From Pelagibacterium halotolerans B2 (lineage in GTDB: Bacteria; Pseudomonadota; Alphaproteobacteria; Rhizobiales; Devosiaceae): a DNA stretch of 64,000 nt. The position numbers were made by a program, and so were the translations under genes. The notes beneath the pieces are model-generated. The model did no database searches. It had not been told where the DNA came from and was given only the letters and a program-made list of their open reading frames with translations. The stretch covers positions 372,001 through 436,000 of the forward strand of contig NC_016078.1 of the NCBI RefSeq assembly GCF_000230555.1, read 5' to 3'. Below are positions 1 to 8,961 of the stretch, piece by piece; position 1 is the stretch's first letter; each line of letters opens with the position of its first letter.

Positions 1-304
1 CGACGCCGGCGCCAAACACACCACCTGTGACAAGAAACATGGCCAGCGTCAGGTCGATTCCGCCACGCCGCCAGTAGGACAGGGCGCCCGATGTCGAGGC
101 GGCCACGACCTGCCCTGTGACCGAGGCAACCGCGACCGGGGCGGGAACGCCCGAAAAGATCAGCAACGGTGTCAGCAAGAAGCCGCCGCCGACGCCGAAC
201 AGGCCTGATAGAAACCCGATGGCCCCCCCGATTCCCACGAGGAAGAACAGGTTCACCGACATTTCCGCGATGGGCAAATAGATCAGCACGGCGGGCCCAA
301 TCAT
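1..304 (-). CDS. TauE/SafE-family membrane permease (C-terminus beyond window)
   Basis: The first 101 residues of a multi-pass inner-membrane protein are encoded here; the gene runs off the left edge. An ATG at 304 opens a hydrophobic segment followed by a glycine-rich stretch (GLFGVGGGFLLTPLL), which is the hallmark of the TauE/SafE (sulfite exporter/DUF81) family. Next comes a basic loop (YWRRGGID) and a second hydrophobic segment. The family moves sulfur-containing or other organic anions across the membrane; the substrate cannot be told from this fragment. It is transcribed leftwards, as are the podJ-like fragments upstream. Confidence 0.8.
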   Translation of the reverse strand, partial: MIGPAVLIYLPIAEMSVNLFFLVGIGGAIGFLSGLFGVGGGFLLTPLLIFSGVPAPVAVASVTGQVVAASTSGALSYWRRGGIDLTLAMFLVTGGVFGAGV

Positions 305-374
305 AGGCAGGTGTCACGGGGCGCTTATGGAAGCACCCTGTGGCGATAGTGTAACGACGCCGGCTTAATAAACC

Positions 375-1733
375 CTAGACCGGCTGGCTGCCCAGAACGG
401 CCAGAAGGCGGGGATTGACGGCGCCGCTTTCGTTCATGCCAGTGGCACGCTCGAACGCCGCAACGGCTTCCCGTGTCTTGGGACCGGAAATGCCGTCTGG
501 TGCGCCGACATCATATCCCAGCTTGCCCAAGAGCATCTGCACGCGCAAAACCACGTCGGGATTGGTGATGGCGGGGCCAGGATCGAACTCATCGTCCCAG
601 GTGCCGATTGGCGCAAAATTGGCGGCAATGTCGATTTCGACCGGCGCCCATGCGGCGATTGTGTCGTCCAGCCTCTGAATAGCGTCAGCGTCCAGCGAGC
701 GGGCCACATCGTCGCGCGAGTTGGCCGCGTCCTTGTCGCCAGAGCGTGCTGCCAACGAAAACCAGATATAGGATTGTTCGAAATCCTGCTCTACACCAAG
801 TCCGCGCGCATAAAGCATGCCCAGATTGAACTGGCTGTCGGTCAGTCCCCGCCCCGCAGCCTCTTCGAACCAATGCGCCGCTGCGGCAAAATCCTGATCC
901 TCGAGTTCCCCACCCGCATAGAGCGAAGCAAGGTTGTGCATTGACATGCGGTTGCCGGCCTCCGCGGCGCGCTGATACCAGAGGCGTGCCATATCGAGAT
1001 CGCTATCGACACCGCGCCCACCTTCATAGAGGCTGCCAAGCCGATATTGGGCGGGGGCAAACCCCTGGGCGGCCGAGCGTTCATACCAGGCGGCAGCCTG
1101 GGTGAAATCCTGTTCGACGATCGTACCCTCGGTGAGGATGGCACCGACCTCGAACTGGGCGAAGCGGTCGCCCGCATCGGCAGCGGCGCGCAGGGCAGCA
1201 GGTTCGATAGACGCGGGCGCGGTAATCGGGGGCAGATCGGCGCTGCCGGTATTCTCTGCGTAGTTGTTGGCTGGTCCGACTGCGGCGGTGGTCACCGGGT
1301 CGACGGTCGGGATCGCCGTCAATGCATCGGAATTCACGGTTGCAGCGCTCAGGCGAGGTTGCTGCTCGATGACGCGAACGTTGGACATGAGGTCATTTTC
1401 GGGCGTGGTTTCGGCATCGGCCGTTGCCTGAGCTTGTGCCGCTGCTCGCATCGAGGCCAGATCGGGCTCGGCGGTCGTGGTGTCCGCCTGGGTCGCACTC
1501 ACTTCGGCGGCAGGCTCGGGTTCCTCCGCCGTTGCTTCCGGTTCGACGATCTGCGCGCTTTCGGCACTCGCCTGAGCAGGACGAGACGGCATGATGCGGC
1601 CCATGACCAGCGGCGTGGCCAGAGCGATTACAGCAACAAGAGCGGTGCCGAGCAGCAGAGACCGCCGGTTGCGGGCAAAAAAGCCCGGAGCGCTATCGGC
1701 TGCTTCGTCTGTTGCGATATCCTCGTCAGGCAA
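375..1733 (-). CDS. podJ: PodJ-like polarity protein, C-terminal part (membrane anchor, Sel1 repeats, peptidoglycan-binding domain); frameshifted from N-terminal part
   Basis: This 452-residue frame has one membrane segment at about residues 25-45 (LLLGTALVAVIALATPLVM), a Pro/Glu/Ala-rich linker, four to five Sel1-type TPR repeats at about 190-335 (motifs such as AAAWYERSAAQGFAPAQYRLG), and a C-terminal peptidoglycan_binding_1 domain at about 395-450. It has no credible start: the first possible codon is a TTG, and the frame stays open and protein-like well upstream (ALDQEEEPKSLIGRALARFQ) to at least position 1930, overlapping the end of the gene at 1838-3643. Coiled-coil N-terminus, one membrane span, periplasmic Sel1 repeats and a PG-binding end together match the PodJ polar organiser of alphaproteobacteria. 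I read the two frames as one gene of about 1,090 codons split by a frameshift. Confidence 0.7.
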   Translation of the reverse strand: MPDEDIATDEAADSAPGFFARNRRSLLLGTALVAVIALATPLVMGRIMPSRPAQASAESAQIVEPEATAEEPEPAAEVSATQADTTTAEPDLASMRAAAQAQATADAETTPENDLMSNVRVIEQQPRLSAATVNSDALTAIPTVDPVTTAAVGPANNYAENTGSADLPPITAPASIEPAALRAAADAGDRFAQFEVGAILTEGTIVEQDFTQAAAWYERSAAQGFAPAQYRLGSLYEGGRGVDSDLDMARLWYQRAAEAGNRMSMHNLASLYAGGELEDQDFAAAAHWFEEAAGRGLTDSQFNLGMLYARGLGVEQDFEQSYIWFSLAARSGDKDAANSRDDVARSLDADAIQRLDDTIAAWAPVEIDIAANFAPIGTWDDEFDPGPAITNPDVVLRVQMLLGKLGYDVGAPDGISGPKTREAVAAFERATGMNESGAVNPRLLAVLGSQPV

Positions 1734-1837
1734 GGCGGCAACGGGCTCGGAGCGTGTATCGACCCGCGGCTCTTCGACCGGACGCGGCTCGGCGGCCTCA
1801 CTCTCGTCGCGCTGGAACCGGGCAAGGGCGCGGCCGA

Positions 1838-3643
1838 TCAGCGATTTCGGTTCTTCCTCCTGATCGAGCGCCGGCTGACGGGCCGAACGGCGGGGCGCCG
1901 AGGTTCGAAAGGACCGTCGCGTTCCGCCAGGCTCGACTTTGGCTTAGCCGGCCGATCAATCGCGGCCGGGTCGATGGCAAAGGCGGGCTCCGGTTCGCCA
2001 GCATCTTCAATTTCGGTCGGGACATCGTCGACTTCGACCGCACCCTGACCCAGGACGCGGCGCGCCGCACCAGTTGCCGGGTCGACCGGCATGGCGTCTT
2101 CGCGCTTGCGGCGTGGGTTTGAAGAAGGCGTTGCTGTCGCCTCGGCGGGCGCTGGATCCGCGACGGCGATATCGGCCGGTTTGCTGTTAAGCATGGCTTC
2201 GAGGCGGGCAATGCGATTGTCGACCTGCGCTATGGAATTGCGCACACCCGAAAGGTCACTTCCCGCCGAACTGCTGTCGCTGGTTTGCGCAAAAAGGGCT
2301 GCAAGGCGCTCTTCAAGCGCGGCGAGGTCGGCCTTTTCGATGCCGTCGGCATCGGCGGCTGTAGTACCAGGTGCCGACAAACCCTGGGCCTTTGCCGCGA
2401 TCAATTCCGCGAGGGCCTCGAGATCGGGGCTGGCGGGTGTCTCGGTGGCTTCGATGCTGGCCAGCATCTTGAGCTGCTGGCTGGTCTCATCGACCCTCTT
2501 TGCGATCTGGCGCAGTTGAGACTCGATGGCATCTGTTGCTGGCGCCGCCACCGGTGCGGTCATTGTGTCCATGCGCTTTTCGATGTCCGCAAAGCGTGGC
2601 TCGATGGTCTGCGCAATCACATCGCGCAGCACAGAGACGCTTTCGGCAAGCATGGCCGCTTCGTCGCGCGAGGGGGCTTCGATGGTCGAGATGCGCGCGC
2701 TCAGGGCATCGATTTTGGCGAGGAGACTGGCTGGCTCGGCTGGCTTGCTGACCGCCTCGGTCAGCGCTGCCATGTCTCGGCTGAGCCGTTCGATATCGGC
2801 TGATGGTTGAGACTGGCTCGCTTCAAGGGAATCGATGCGGTCGTATATGGAACGCACGCTCTGCTCGATCGTCGCCATCGCCTGCACCTGGCGATCGTCA
2901 GCCAGTGCCGCCTGCTGGGCGCCGTGTTCGCTCGCCTGAAGCTGATGGGTGACGAGCTTTTCGATGGTCGCCGTCAGGTCTTCAATGCGGCGGGACGTGG
3001 CATCCTGGCCGGACTGGCGATCGGTGGCGATCATTTCGGCAAGATTGCCGATTTGCGCCTCGATACGCTTGATCTGGCCCGTTTCTCCCACGGCTCCGGC
3101 CAGAAGCTCTATGACTTCGCTCAGTTGGTCTATCTGTGCTGCAATGTTCGACTTCTCGCCCAGCGACTCAAGCCGTTGTCCGATCCGATCTTCAAATCCC
3201 GAGATCTTTTCTCCAATGGCATCGAGCGACCTGGCAAAGCCGGCAAGTTCCGATTGCGGAGCAGATGCCGGCGCCATGGGCGCGGCCGGCTGGGACTGAG
3301 GTTGGCGCGCCCCGGTCTGTCGTGCCCGGATCTGGTTGATGGCGTCCACCACGCCTTCGCGCATGACGGGACGGTCTTCCGGTGCCCGATCGGCAAGTCG
3401 TGTTACGGCCTGGCGCACGCTGCGCAGCGCTTCGGAATGGCGATCGGGCTGGTCGGGCGTTGCGCGCGATGGTGTGGGCGTTTGGGGCAGGGGGCGCGCG
3501 ACCTGGCTTGTTGCAACCTGATCTTCGACCTGATCGAGCAAGGCAACCAGCTCGTTTCGCAGGCTTTCCCATTCGGCCCCATTGGACCGGCGAACGGCGG
3601 TTTGCGGCTCATCCCAGTCATGATGTGGATTCGTTCGCGCCAT
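1838..3643 (-). CDS. podJ: PodJ-like polarity protein, N-terminal coiled-coil part; frameshifted
   Basis: This 601-residue frame starts at an ATG (MARTNPHHDWDEPQ) and is dominated by Ala/Glu/Gln-rich coiled coil at about residues 30-500, the cytoplasmic part of PodJ-type scaffolds that recruit polar proteins. It ends in a basic run (RPVSRRSIRRKNRNR) that looks out of frame. The true continuation (acidic linker, membrane span, Sel1 repeats) lies in the next frame, 375-1733. Going from this frame to the next needs a net loss of one base (or gain of two), somewhere around 1865-1925; a GGGG run at 1892-1895 is a candidate site. It could be a real mutation, a sequencing error or, less likely, programmed shifting. 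The PodJ name rests on architecture only. Confidence 0.7.
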   Translation of the reverse strand: MARTNPHHDWDEPQTAVRRSNGAEWESLRNELVALLDQVEDQVATSQVARPLPQTPTPSRATPDQPDRHSEALRSVRQAVTRLADRAPEDRPVMREGVVDAINQIRARQTGARQPQSQPAAPMAPASAPQSELAGFARSLDAIGEKISGFEDRIGQRLESLGEKSNIAAQIDQLSEVIELLAGAVGETGQIKRIEAQIGNLAEMIATDRQSGQDATSRRIEDLTATIEKLVTHQLQASEHGAQQAALADDRQVQAMATIEQSVRSIYDRIDSLEASQSQPSADIERLSRDMAALTEAVSKPAEPASLLAKIDALSARISTIEAPSRDEAAMLAESVSVLRDVIAQTIEPRFADIEKRMDTMTAPVAAPATDAIESQLRQIAKRVDETSQQLKMLASIEATETPASPDLEALAELIAAKAQGLSAPGTTAADADGIEKADLAALEERLAALFAQTSDSSSAGSDLSGVRNSIAQVDNRIARLEAMLNSKPADIAVADPAPAEATATPSSNPRRKREDAMPVDPATGAARRVLGQGAVEVDDVPTEIEDAGEPEPAFAIDPAAIDRPAKPKSSLAERDGPFEPRRPAVRPVSRRSIRRKNRNR

Positions 3644-3871
3644 AGTGCTTCCCGACAGGCTCCCGACAGTGCGTCGACCGCACCGCTTCCGGCGATGGAA
3701 TCGCCCAGGCTGACTTTCCGCGGTTTATGGTAAATATCGGGTTAACCCTGCTTGCATTTCGCATTGATCCGATTGGTATTTTTGAGCATGGATTGCGCCC
3801 GGTCGCTGTTCGTGATGATGTTTCTCCGATCTCCGTACAGATCAGCGACAAGTCAGTAGCAAGACAGTAAA

Positions 3872-4321
3872 ATGAGTGGATCAACCCGCAAGGACCGCGC
3901 GACGCGCCAGAGCGAGGGACCTGCAATCTATACGATTGCCGAGCTCGCCGACGCATTCTCGATAACGCATCGGACCCTGCGCTTTTACGAAGACAAGGGC
4001 ATGTTGCGCCCCCGCCGGGTGGGCAACAAGCGTCTCTATACCAATCGCGACCGTCTGCGGCTGCGCATCATCCTTGATGGCAAGCAAGTGGGCCTCACGC
4101 TGCGCGAGATTCAAGAATATCTCGACACCTACGATCTGCGCGATGGCTCATACGATCACCTGCGCCGCGCTCTCGACAAGGTTCACCACCAGCGCCATCT
4201 GCTTCAGCAACGGCGTTCAGCGATCGAAAAGTCGCTGGCGGAACTGGCGCGGGTCGAACAGATCATCGAGGGCATGCTGGCTGAACCCCAGGACCCCGAT
4301 GGGCGGGGCGACATCATATGA
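3872..4321 (+). CDS. MerR-family transcriptional regulator
   Basis: This 149-residue protein has an N-terminal winged helix-turn-helix at about residues 22-90: IAELADAFSITHRTLRFYED, then the wing region GMLRPRRVGNKRLYTNRDR. A C-terminal coiled coil at about 95-140 serves dimerisation. The typical MerR cysteine ligands are absent, so metal sensing is unlikely. MerR proteins distort the spacer of sigma-70 promoters to switch transcription on. The gene stands alone behind a 228-bp upstream region and is followed after 189 bp by a response regulator on the same strand. The effector is unknown. Confidence 0.85.
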   Translation: MSGSTRKDRATRQSEGPAIYTIAELADAFSITHRTLRFYEDKGMLRPRRVGNKRLYTNRDRLRLRIILDGKQVGLTLREIQEYLDTYDLRDGSYDHLRRALDKVHHQRHLLQQRRSAIEKSLAELARVEQIIEGMLAEPQDPDGRGDII

Positions 4322-4510
4322 GCGCGCGCGGAGGCATATCTTCCAAGCTTGAAAACCGGCCGGAGACTTGTCTGAAGCGTTCAATTGACGCCAAAAACCC
4401 ACAAACGCTTGATTCGTGGCCCGATCTTCGCATTATCTCCATTGTGTTTACTCTTGGGGTCTAGAAAGATTCCAATCCCCGTTCCTGCCCCGGCGAGGTC
4501 CCGCGCCCCA

Positions 4511-5173
4511 ATGAACCACCGCATCATCATCGTTGACGACCATCCCCTCTTCCGGGCCGCACTGCGTCAGACGCTCGAAGGCCGGGATGGCGGCATGGTG
4601 TTTGAGGAGGCTGGGGATATCGAAGGGCTAAGTGCAGCCCTTGAGGCAAATCGTGATTGCGACCTTGTGCTGCTCGACCTCAACATGCCCGGCGTGCGGG
4701 GTTTTTCGGGCCTCCTGCTTTTGCGCGCGCAGTTTCCTGAAGTCCCGGTGATGATCGTTTCGGCTGTTGAAGACACGGCCGTCATCCGCCGGTGCTTTGA
4801 TCTGGGCGCATCGGGGTTCTTGTCCAAGTCCGAAACCGCCGCCCGTATTCGGGAGTCCATTGACACCATATTGGCCGGTGGCCTGTGGGTGCCCGACGGC
4901 GTTTCGCTCGATGGGCACGACGAGCAGACTGAAGTGCTGGGAAGGCTCGCAACGCTCACCCCACAGCAGATCCGTGTCCTCATGATGCTTTCGGACGGAC
5001 TGATGAACAAGCAGATCGCCTACGAGCTTTCCATATCGGAAGCCACCGTGAAGGCACACGTCTCGGCCATCTTGCAAAAACTCAACGTTGATAGCCGCAC
5101 CCAGGCGGTGATTGCCGCCGCCAAGATCGAGCAGGGCCAGTTTGCCCAACTCGTCGAGGATCAACAGGCCTGA
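4511..5173 (+). CDS. LuxR/NarL-family response regulator, canonical receiver
   Basis: The product has 220 residues from the ATG at 4511; a longer frame opens upstream but its first 42 codons look non-coding. The receiver domain (1-120) has every expected residue: acidic pair D9-D10, phospho-acceptor D56 in LVLLDLNMPG, switch serine S84 and lysine K106. The LuxR-type helix-turn-helix is at about 150-210 (LTPQQIRVLMMLSDGLMNKQ, then ISEATVKAHVSAILQKL). It should be a DNA-binding transcription factor activated by phosphorylation. No kinase is directly adjacent; the hybrid kinase encoded at 6321-7934 is the closest candidate partner (inference). It contrasts with the degenerate regulator at 8962. 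Confidence 0.9.
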   Translation: MNHRIIIVDDHPLFRAALRQTLEGRDGGMVFEEAGDIEGLSAALEANRDCDLVLLDLNMPGVRGFSGLLLLRAQFPEVPVMIVSAVEDTAVIRRCFDLGASGFLSKSETAARIRESIDTILAGGLWVPDGVSLDGHDEQTEVLGRLATLTPQQIRVLMMLSDGLMNKQIAYELSISEATVKAHVSAILQKLNVDSRTQAVIAAAKIEQGQFAQLVEDQQA

Positions 5174-5230
5174 GCCGCCTCCAACCAAACGATGCGGCTC
5201 CACCCTTGTCCATGGCGTTGAACGGCTCGG

Positions 5231-5656
5231 CTATTGGGGCAGCGCCTCTTGAGCATATTGAGCCGCAAACTCGGCGCTGGGCGGAATCGGCTTTATGATA
5301 TCGATCATGACGCCATTGGGGTCGGTGACGATAAAATGGCGTTGTCCGAAATCTTCGTCGCGGAGATCGAGAACGACGGTGGCACCCGCTGCGTTCAGGC
5401 GCTCATACTGCGCATCGACATCTTCGACTTCAAAACTGAGCAGCAAGCCGCCGGTCCGGCCGCGATGGGCTTCCGGAATCGTATCGTGCGACTTATCAAG
5501 CAGCGCGAAGTTGATTGCCGGATTGGCGTTTGACTGCAGGTGGACGTACCAATCGCTGTCGAACAGGGCGCGGAAATCGAAATTTTCGATGTAAAAGGCT
5601 GCGGATGAGGGCACGTTCTCTGTCATGACGACGGGATAGAAGCTGGTCGGACGCAT
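5231..5656 (-). CDS. VOC (glyoxalase/bleomycin-resistance) superfamily protein
   Basis: This 141-residue protein has a single beta-alpha-beta-beta-beta VOC fold: N-terminal strand [19 protein letters not shown], a middle strand [18 protein letters not shown], and a C-terminal strand [20 protein letters not shown]. The DPNG turn is typical. VOC proteins are dioxygenases, isomerases, lyases or drug-binding proteins, and the substrate cannot be inferred. The ATG at 5656 has a good ribosome-binding site (GGAAAG, 7 bases upstream). The gene is divergent from a TetR regulator, with two matched operators in between, so it is very probably the regulator's target. Confidence 0.85.
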   Translation of the reverse strand: MRPTSFYPVVMTENVPSSAAFYIENFDFRALFDSDWYVHLQSNANPAINFALLDKSHDTIPEAHRGRTGGLLLSFEVEDVDAQYERLNAAGATVVLDLRDEDFGQRHFIVTDPNGVMIDIIKPIPPSAEFAAQYAQEALPQ

Positions 5657-5681
5657 AGGGCTTTCCTTTCAGTTTAAATAA

Positions 5682-5698
5682 ACATACTGTCTGTATGT
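5682..5698. promoter_or_regulatory. Operator 1 of the VOC/TetR divergent pair
   Basis: The 17-bp sequence ACATACTGTCTGTATGT is an inverted repeat with arms ACATAC/GTATGT, the usual form of a TetR-family operator. On the minus strand it fills the spacer downstream of a perfect -35 hexamer TTGACA (5707 to 5702), ahead of an AT-rich -10 region (TTTATT, 5682 to 5677), so binding would block the VOC-gene promoter. Confidence 0.75.
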
Positions 5699-5710
5699 GA
5701 ATGTCAATTA

Positions 5711-5727
5711 ACATGCAGGCAGTATGT
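5711..5727. promoter_or_regulatory. Operator 2 of the VOC/TetR divergent pair
   Basis: Read on the minus strand this is ACATACTGCCTGCATGT, matching operator 1 at 15 of 17 positions, with a 29-bp step between the two. It ends immediately before the ATG at 5728. This fits autorepression of the TetR gene and favours a start downstream of the first in-frame ATG at 5701. Confidence 0.7.
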
Positions 5728-6324
5728 ATGCAAGAAGGAACACAACGCCGTTCGAACAGGGACCGGTCGGAGGCCACCCGGGCCGCGCTCATTGCGGCGG
5801 GCAGGGTGCTTTTTGTCGAGCGGCCATATGGCGAAATCGGCACACCGGAAATTGTAGGTAAAGCCGGGGTGACGCGGGGCGCGCTCTACCACCATTTTGC
5901 AGACAAGCAGGCATTGTTCGCCGCCGTGGTAGATGCCGAATCCGCAGCGGTAGCGGTTGAGATCGAACAATCCTCACCGCAGGGCACCGATCCGGTGGAG
6001 GCCCTGCTGGCTGGAGGGCGCGCCTATCTCGATGCCATGGCCATGCCCGGCCGCACCCGCCTGCTACTGCTCGATGCGCCGGCTGTGCTTGGGCATGCAG
6101 AGGCCGGGGCCATCGATATGCGTCACAGCGCCCGTACACTTCATGACGGATTGGGCATGGCTATTGCAGCCGGCGTCATGCCGCCTCTGCCGCTCGGCCC
6201 GCTCACTCAGGTCATATCGTCGGCCTTTGACAGGGCAGCGTTGGCGATTGAAGCGGGGGCAAGCCGCACCGAGTGGGAAAATGTTCTCGAATCGCTTTTG
6301 TCCGGGCTCGCTGGCGGGCGCTAA
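5728..6324 (+). CDS. TetR-family transcriptional repressor
   Basis: The product has 198 residues from the ATG at 5728. In-frame ATGs at 5701 and 5713 would place operator 2 inside the coding region. The N-terminal helix-turn-helix at about 15-60 contains the family signature GKAGVTRGALYHHFADKQAL. The helical C-terminal half (about 70-198) should bind an unknown small ligand. It is divergent from the VOC gene and flanked by two 17-bp palindromes it most likely binds. Its stop overlaps the convergent histidine-kinase gene by four bases. A ligand that is also a substrate of the VOC protein would be the simplest model (inference). Confidence 0.9.
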   Translation: MQEGTQRRSNRDRSEATRAALIAAGRVLFVERPYGEIGTPEIVGKAGVTRGALYHHFADKQALFAAVVDAESAAVAVEIEQSSPQGTDPVEALLAGGRAYLDAMAMPGRTRLLLLDAPAVLGHAEAGAIDMRHSARTLHDGLGMAIAAGVMPPLPLGPLTQVISSAFDRAALAIEAGASRTEWENVLESLLSGLAGGR

Positions 6325-7934
6325 AGCTGCTTGCTCATTTGCGAGAGCAGGGCGCGCAGGGCGGCGGGTTTGACCGGCTTGTTGAGGACGGGCGTACCGC
6401 GCGTTTCGGCCAATTGCCTGACCGCGGGCGTCTGATCGGCAGTTACCAGCACCGTGGGCAAATGGCCACCCACGATCTGCTTGAGCCATTCGATTGCGTC
6501 GAGCCCTGAGGTCTGGTCGAGATGGTAGTCCATAAGAACCAGATCAGGCACCCAGCCTTCGAGCATGCCCAGTTGCGCGATCTCTTTCAGAGACGTCGCC
6601 GTGCGGACGTCACATCCCCAATTTTCCAGCAGGCCCGACATCGCGTCGAGGATCGAGCGCTCATTGTCCACACACAGGACATGCAGCCCTTCCAGTTGAG
6701 TGTCTGTCCGCGCCGGAACCGCATCGACCGGTTCTGCCAGACGTGGTGCCATGGCGACGAGCGGGACCGAAATGGAAAACCGTGAGCCTTTGCCCACTGT
6801 GCTGTCGATCTCCATGGGGTGATCGAGGGCGGCGAGAATGCGCTGGACGATGGAAAGGCCCAATCCCAATCCGGGCGCGATGCGCGCACCCTGTTCCAGC
6901 CGTGAAAATTCGGTGAAGATCATCTGGTGTTGGTGCCGGTCGATGCCGATGCCCGTATCGATTACATCGAGACGGACGCTGTCGCCGCGTCGGCGGCACC
7001 CAACAAGCACACGGCCACCGGGACGTGTGTATTTGATGGCGTTCGACACCAGGTTTTGAATGACCCGAGCCAGCAACATGCGATCCGAGCGCACAGTGAA
7101 GGAGGCGCCGACAACGCGAAGTTCGATACTTTTCTCGCTTGCCAGCGGCTGGAATTCGATCTCGATCTTTTTGAGGAGATCGAGAATATCGATGTTGGTC
7201 CGCGTGACCTTGAGTGCTCCCGAATCCATGCGCGATATGTCGAGAAGGGTCGACATGATGTCCTCGACCGCGTTGAGCGACGCATCGATCGATGATGCCA
7301 GCTCGGCCATGGCCGTGCCACGGGTGCGCTCGAAAAGCGTCGAGGTGTAAAGTCGTGCTGCATTGAGCGGCTGCAGAAGATCGTGGCTGGCGGCGGCGAG
7401 AAACCGCGTTTTCTCGTGATTGGCCGCATCGGCCTTGGCGCGAGCCTTTTCGAGTTCGGCATTGAGAAGGGTCAGGGCTCGCGTGCGGTCGTTGACCCGT
7501 TCTTCAAGCGTGTGATTGACCTGCTCGAGCGCTGTTTCCGCGCGCGCCCGATCGGTTACGTCGGAGAATGAAATGAGCAACCCGCCACCGGGCAGTCGGG
7601 CTGTGTGAATTTCCAACTGATGGCCCGAAATATTGGTGCGCTGGGTCAGCGTCGTGGGTTCGGCCGTTATCAGGCGGCGCCGCTGATCGGCGACCACCTG
7701 TGGGGTCCCCGGGCCAAGGTCACCCCGACGCGCCATGAACAACAATATGTCATCGAGCGGTGTTCCCGGAAGCGCCAGCGACTGCGGTAGTCCCATGCCG
7801 ACACGATACTGGGTGTTTGCGGTTGCCAGAACAAGGTCGGAATCGAATACGGCCAGACCATAGGGCAGGTGGTCGATGGCACCGGTCAAACCGGCCTCGA
7901 ATGCAAGCTGTTCTGGAATCGCGCTGTCGGACAT
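6321..7934 (-). CDS. Hybrid sensor histidine kinase/response regulator with PAS domain
   Basis: This 537-residue cytoplasmic protein has no membrane span. Domain order: PAS at about 12-128 ([20 protein letters not shown]), coiled coil 130-175, dimerisation/phospho-acceptor domain with H184 in [15 protein letters not shown], HATPase with N-box N294 ([13 protein letters not shown]) and G-boxes DTGIGI and GLGLGLSIV, and a C-terminal receiver at 415-535 with D469 and lysine in NKPVKP. The H-box type ([11 protein letters not shown]) is that of NahK/ErcS-like hybrid kinases, which usually signal through separate LuxR-type regulators. Two such regulators are near: the canonical one at 4511 and the degenerate one at 8962. 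The signal sensed is unknown. Confidence 0.9.
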   Translation of the reverse strand: MSDSAIPEQLAFEAGLTGAIDHLPYGLAVFDSDLVLATANTQYRVGMGLPQSLALPGTPLDDILLFMARRGDLGPGTPQVVADQRRRLITAEPTTLTQRTNISGHQLEIHTARLPGGGLLISFSDVTDRARAETALEQVNHTLEERVNDRTRALTLLNAELEKARAKADAANHEKTRFLAAASHDLLQPLNAARLYTSTLFERTRGTAMAELASSIDASLNAVEDIMSTLLDISRMDSGALKVTRTNIDILDLLKKIEIEFQPLASEKSIELRVVGASFTVRSDRMLLARVIQNLVSNAIKYTRPGGRVLVGCRRRGDSVRLDVIDTGIGIDRHQHQMIFTEFSRLEQGARIAPGLGLGLSIVQRILAALDHPMEIDSTVGKGSRFSISVPLVAMAPRLAEPVDAVPARTDTQLEGLHVLCVDNERSILDAMSGLLENWGCDVRTATSLKEIAQLGMLEGWVPDLVLMDYHLDQTSGLDAIEWLKQIVGGHLPTVLVTADQTPAVRQLAETRGTPVLNKPVKPAALRALLSQMSKQL

Positions 7935-8079
7935 TGCGGTGCTCCTAACCCCGCCTCTCGATCTTGTCGTGGCCCTCCCGAGGCGGAAATGTCAAGTCAT
8001 CCCAATGGACAGCGGCCGGGAATCGAGGCTAGCTTTTCGGGGCCGCGAGGGAGCGGAGGCAAAGACAGGAGACATAGCG

Positions 8080-8517
8080 ATGTCATTCGTCAAAGAATTC
8101 AAGGAATTTGCCGTCAAGGGCAACATGGTCGATATGGCCGTGGGTATAGTCATCGGTGGGGCCTTCGGCACGATCGTGTCTTCGTTGGTCGACGACATAT
8201 TCATGCCTGTCATCGGTCTGGTGCTGGGCGGGGTGGATTTTTCCAATCTGTTCGTGGTGCTCTCCAATCCCCAGGGCGTTGCAGTGCCCTCACTGACGGC
8301 CGCGCAGGCTGCAGGTGTGGCGACCCTCAATATCGGCTTGTTCATCAATGCTGTGGTGAAATTCACCATCGTCGCCTTTGCGCTCTTCATGCTGGTCAAG
8401 GGCATCAACATGTTGCGGCGTGAAAAGGTCGAGGAGGCCCCTGCCGAACCCGCACCCCCTCCGCGTGAAGAAGTTCTGCTTGCCGAAATTCGGGACATTC
8501 TCAAAGCCAAGGGTTAG
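8080..8517 (+). CDS. mscL: Large-conductance mechanosensitive channel MscL
   Basis: The product has 145 residues from the ATG at 8080, behind AGGAG at 8067-8071; an open frame upstream of this start is not coding. The N-terminal amphipathic helix [15 protein letters not shown] leads into TM1 ([20 protein letters not shown]), a periplasmic loop, and TM2 at about 85-108 ([20 protein letters not shown]). It ends in a cytoplasmic helix after a Pro/Glu linker. MscL forms a homopentameric pore that opens under membrane tension and releases solutes on osmotic downshock. It is a single gene with its own terminator. Confidence 0.97.
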   Translation: MSFVKEFKEFAVKGNMVDMAVGIVIGGAFGTIVSSLVDDIFMPVIGLVLGGVDFSNLFVVLSNPQGVAVPSLTAAQAAGVATLNIGLFINAVVKFTIVAFALFMLVKGINMLRREKVEEAPAEPAPPPREEVLLAEIRDILKAKG

Positions 8518-8553
8518 ATGCCCAGCCAAGACCTTGAGCAAATGCGGACAAAA

Positions 8554-8579
8554 GGCTCGCTCGCTGAAGCGAGCCTTTT
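8554..8579 (+). terminator. Rho-independent terminator of mscL
   Basis: The stem GGCTCGCT (8554-8561) pairs with AGCGAGCC (8568-8575) around a six-base loop and is followed by TTTT. It lies 36 bases after the mscL stop. Confidence 0.85.
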
Positions 8580-8674
8580 CTTAGCTTAAGTTAATGCCGA
8601 GCCCTCAATCTACGTATTTTATCCTATTGCGCGAACAGAGATAAGATTATAGTCCTATTTCTACGTAGTCAGTG

Positions 8675-8880
8675 ATAGGGAAGAGTCCGAACGGCAGAAA
8701 CCGCTCCCTATAGCAAACTTCGTGCGCGATTCATCTTAGGAATCGCCAGGCCGATCTGAACGCAAGGCATCGCCAGCGATGTGCAACTGTTCCCGGGCGC
8801 ACGCCCGGAAGCAGCAGGGTGCTGCATGCCGGAATTCGGGCGGCGGACTTAAAAGCGGGGCGCCGGCTTAGGCCGGTGGG
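8675..8880 (+). ncRNA. Candidate structured leader or small RNA with six consecutive hairpins
   Basis: Between the mscL terminator and the FixJ-like gene lie 444 bases without a gene. The first 100 are AT-rich and carry an inverted pair CTACGTA (8610-8616)/TACGTAG (8662-8668). Six short hairpins follow in a row: ATAGGG/CCCTAT (8675-8711), GCGATTC/GAATCGC (8726-8746), CATCGC/GCGATG (8768-8781), CCGGGC/GCCCGG (8793-8808), GCAGCA/TGCTGC (8811-8825) and CCGGC/GCCGG (8863-8876). No U-tract closes the series, so a long 5' leader of the downstream gene is more likely than a free RNA. I do not recognise a known riboswitch or RNA family. Confidence 0.4.
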
Positions 8881-8961
8881 ATTTGCCTTTGACGCTCAAT
8901 CGGAGAGGGGGCTCGCCGTGCCGGTTCTGCACGACGCATCCCGAAAGAACTGGAGAAAGCA

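Noticed and set aside
1047..2048. 333-codon plus-strand open frame over the podJ-like region
   Set aside because: Gly/Arg-rich shadow of the Sel1-repeat and linker coding region.
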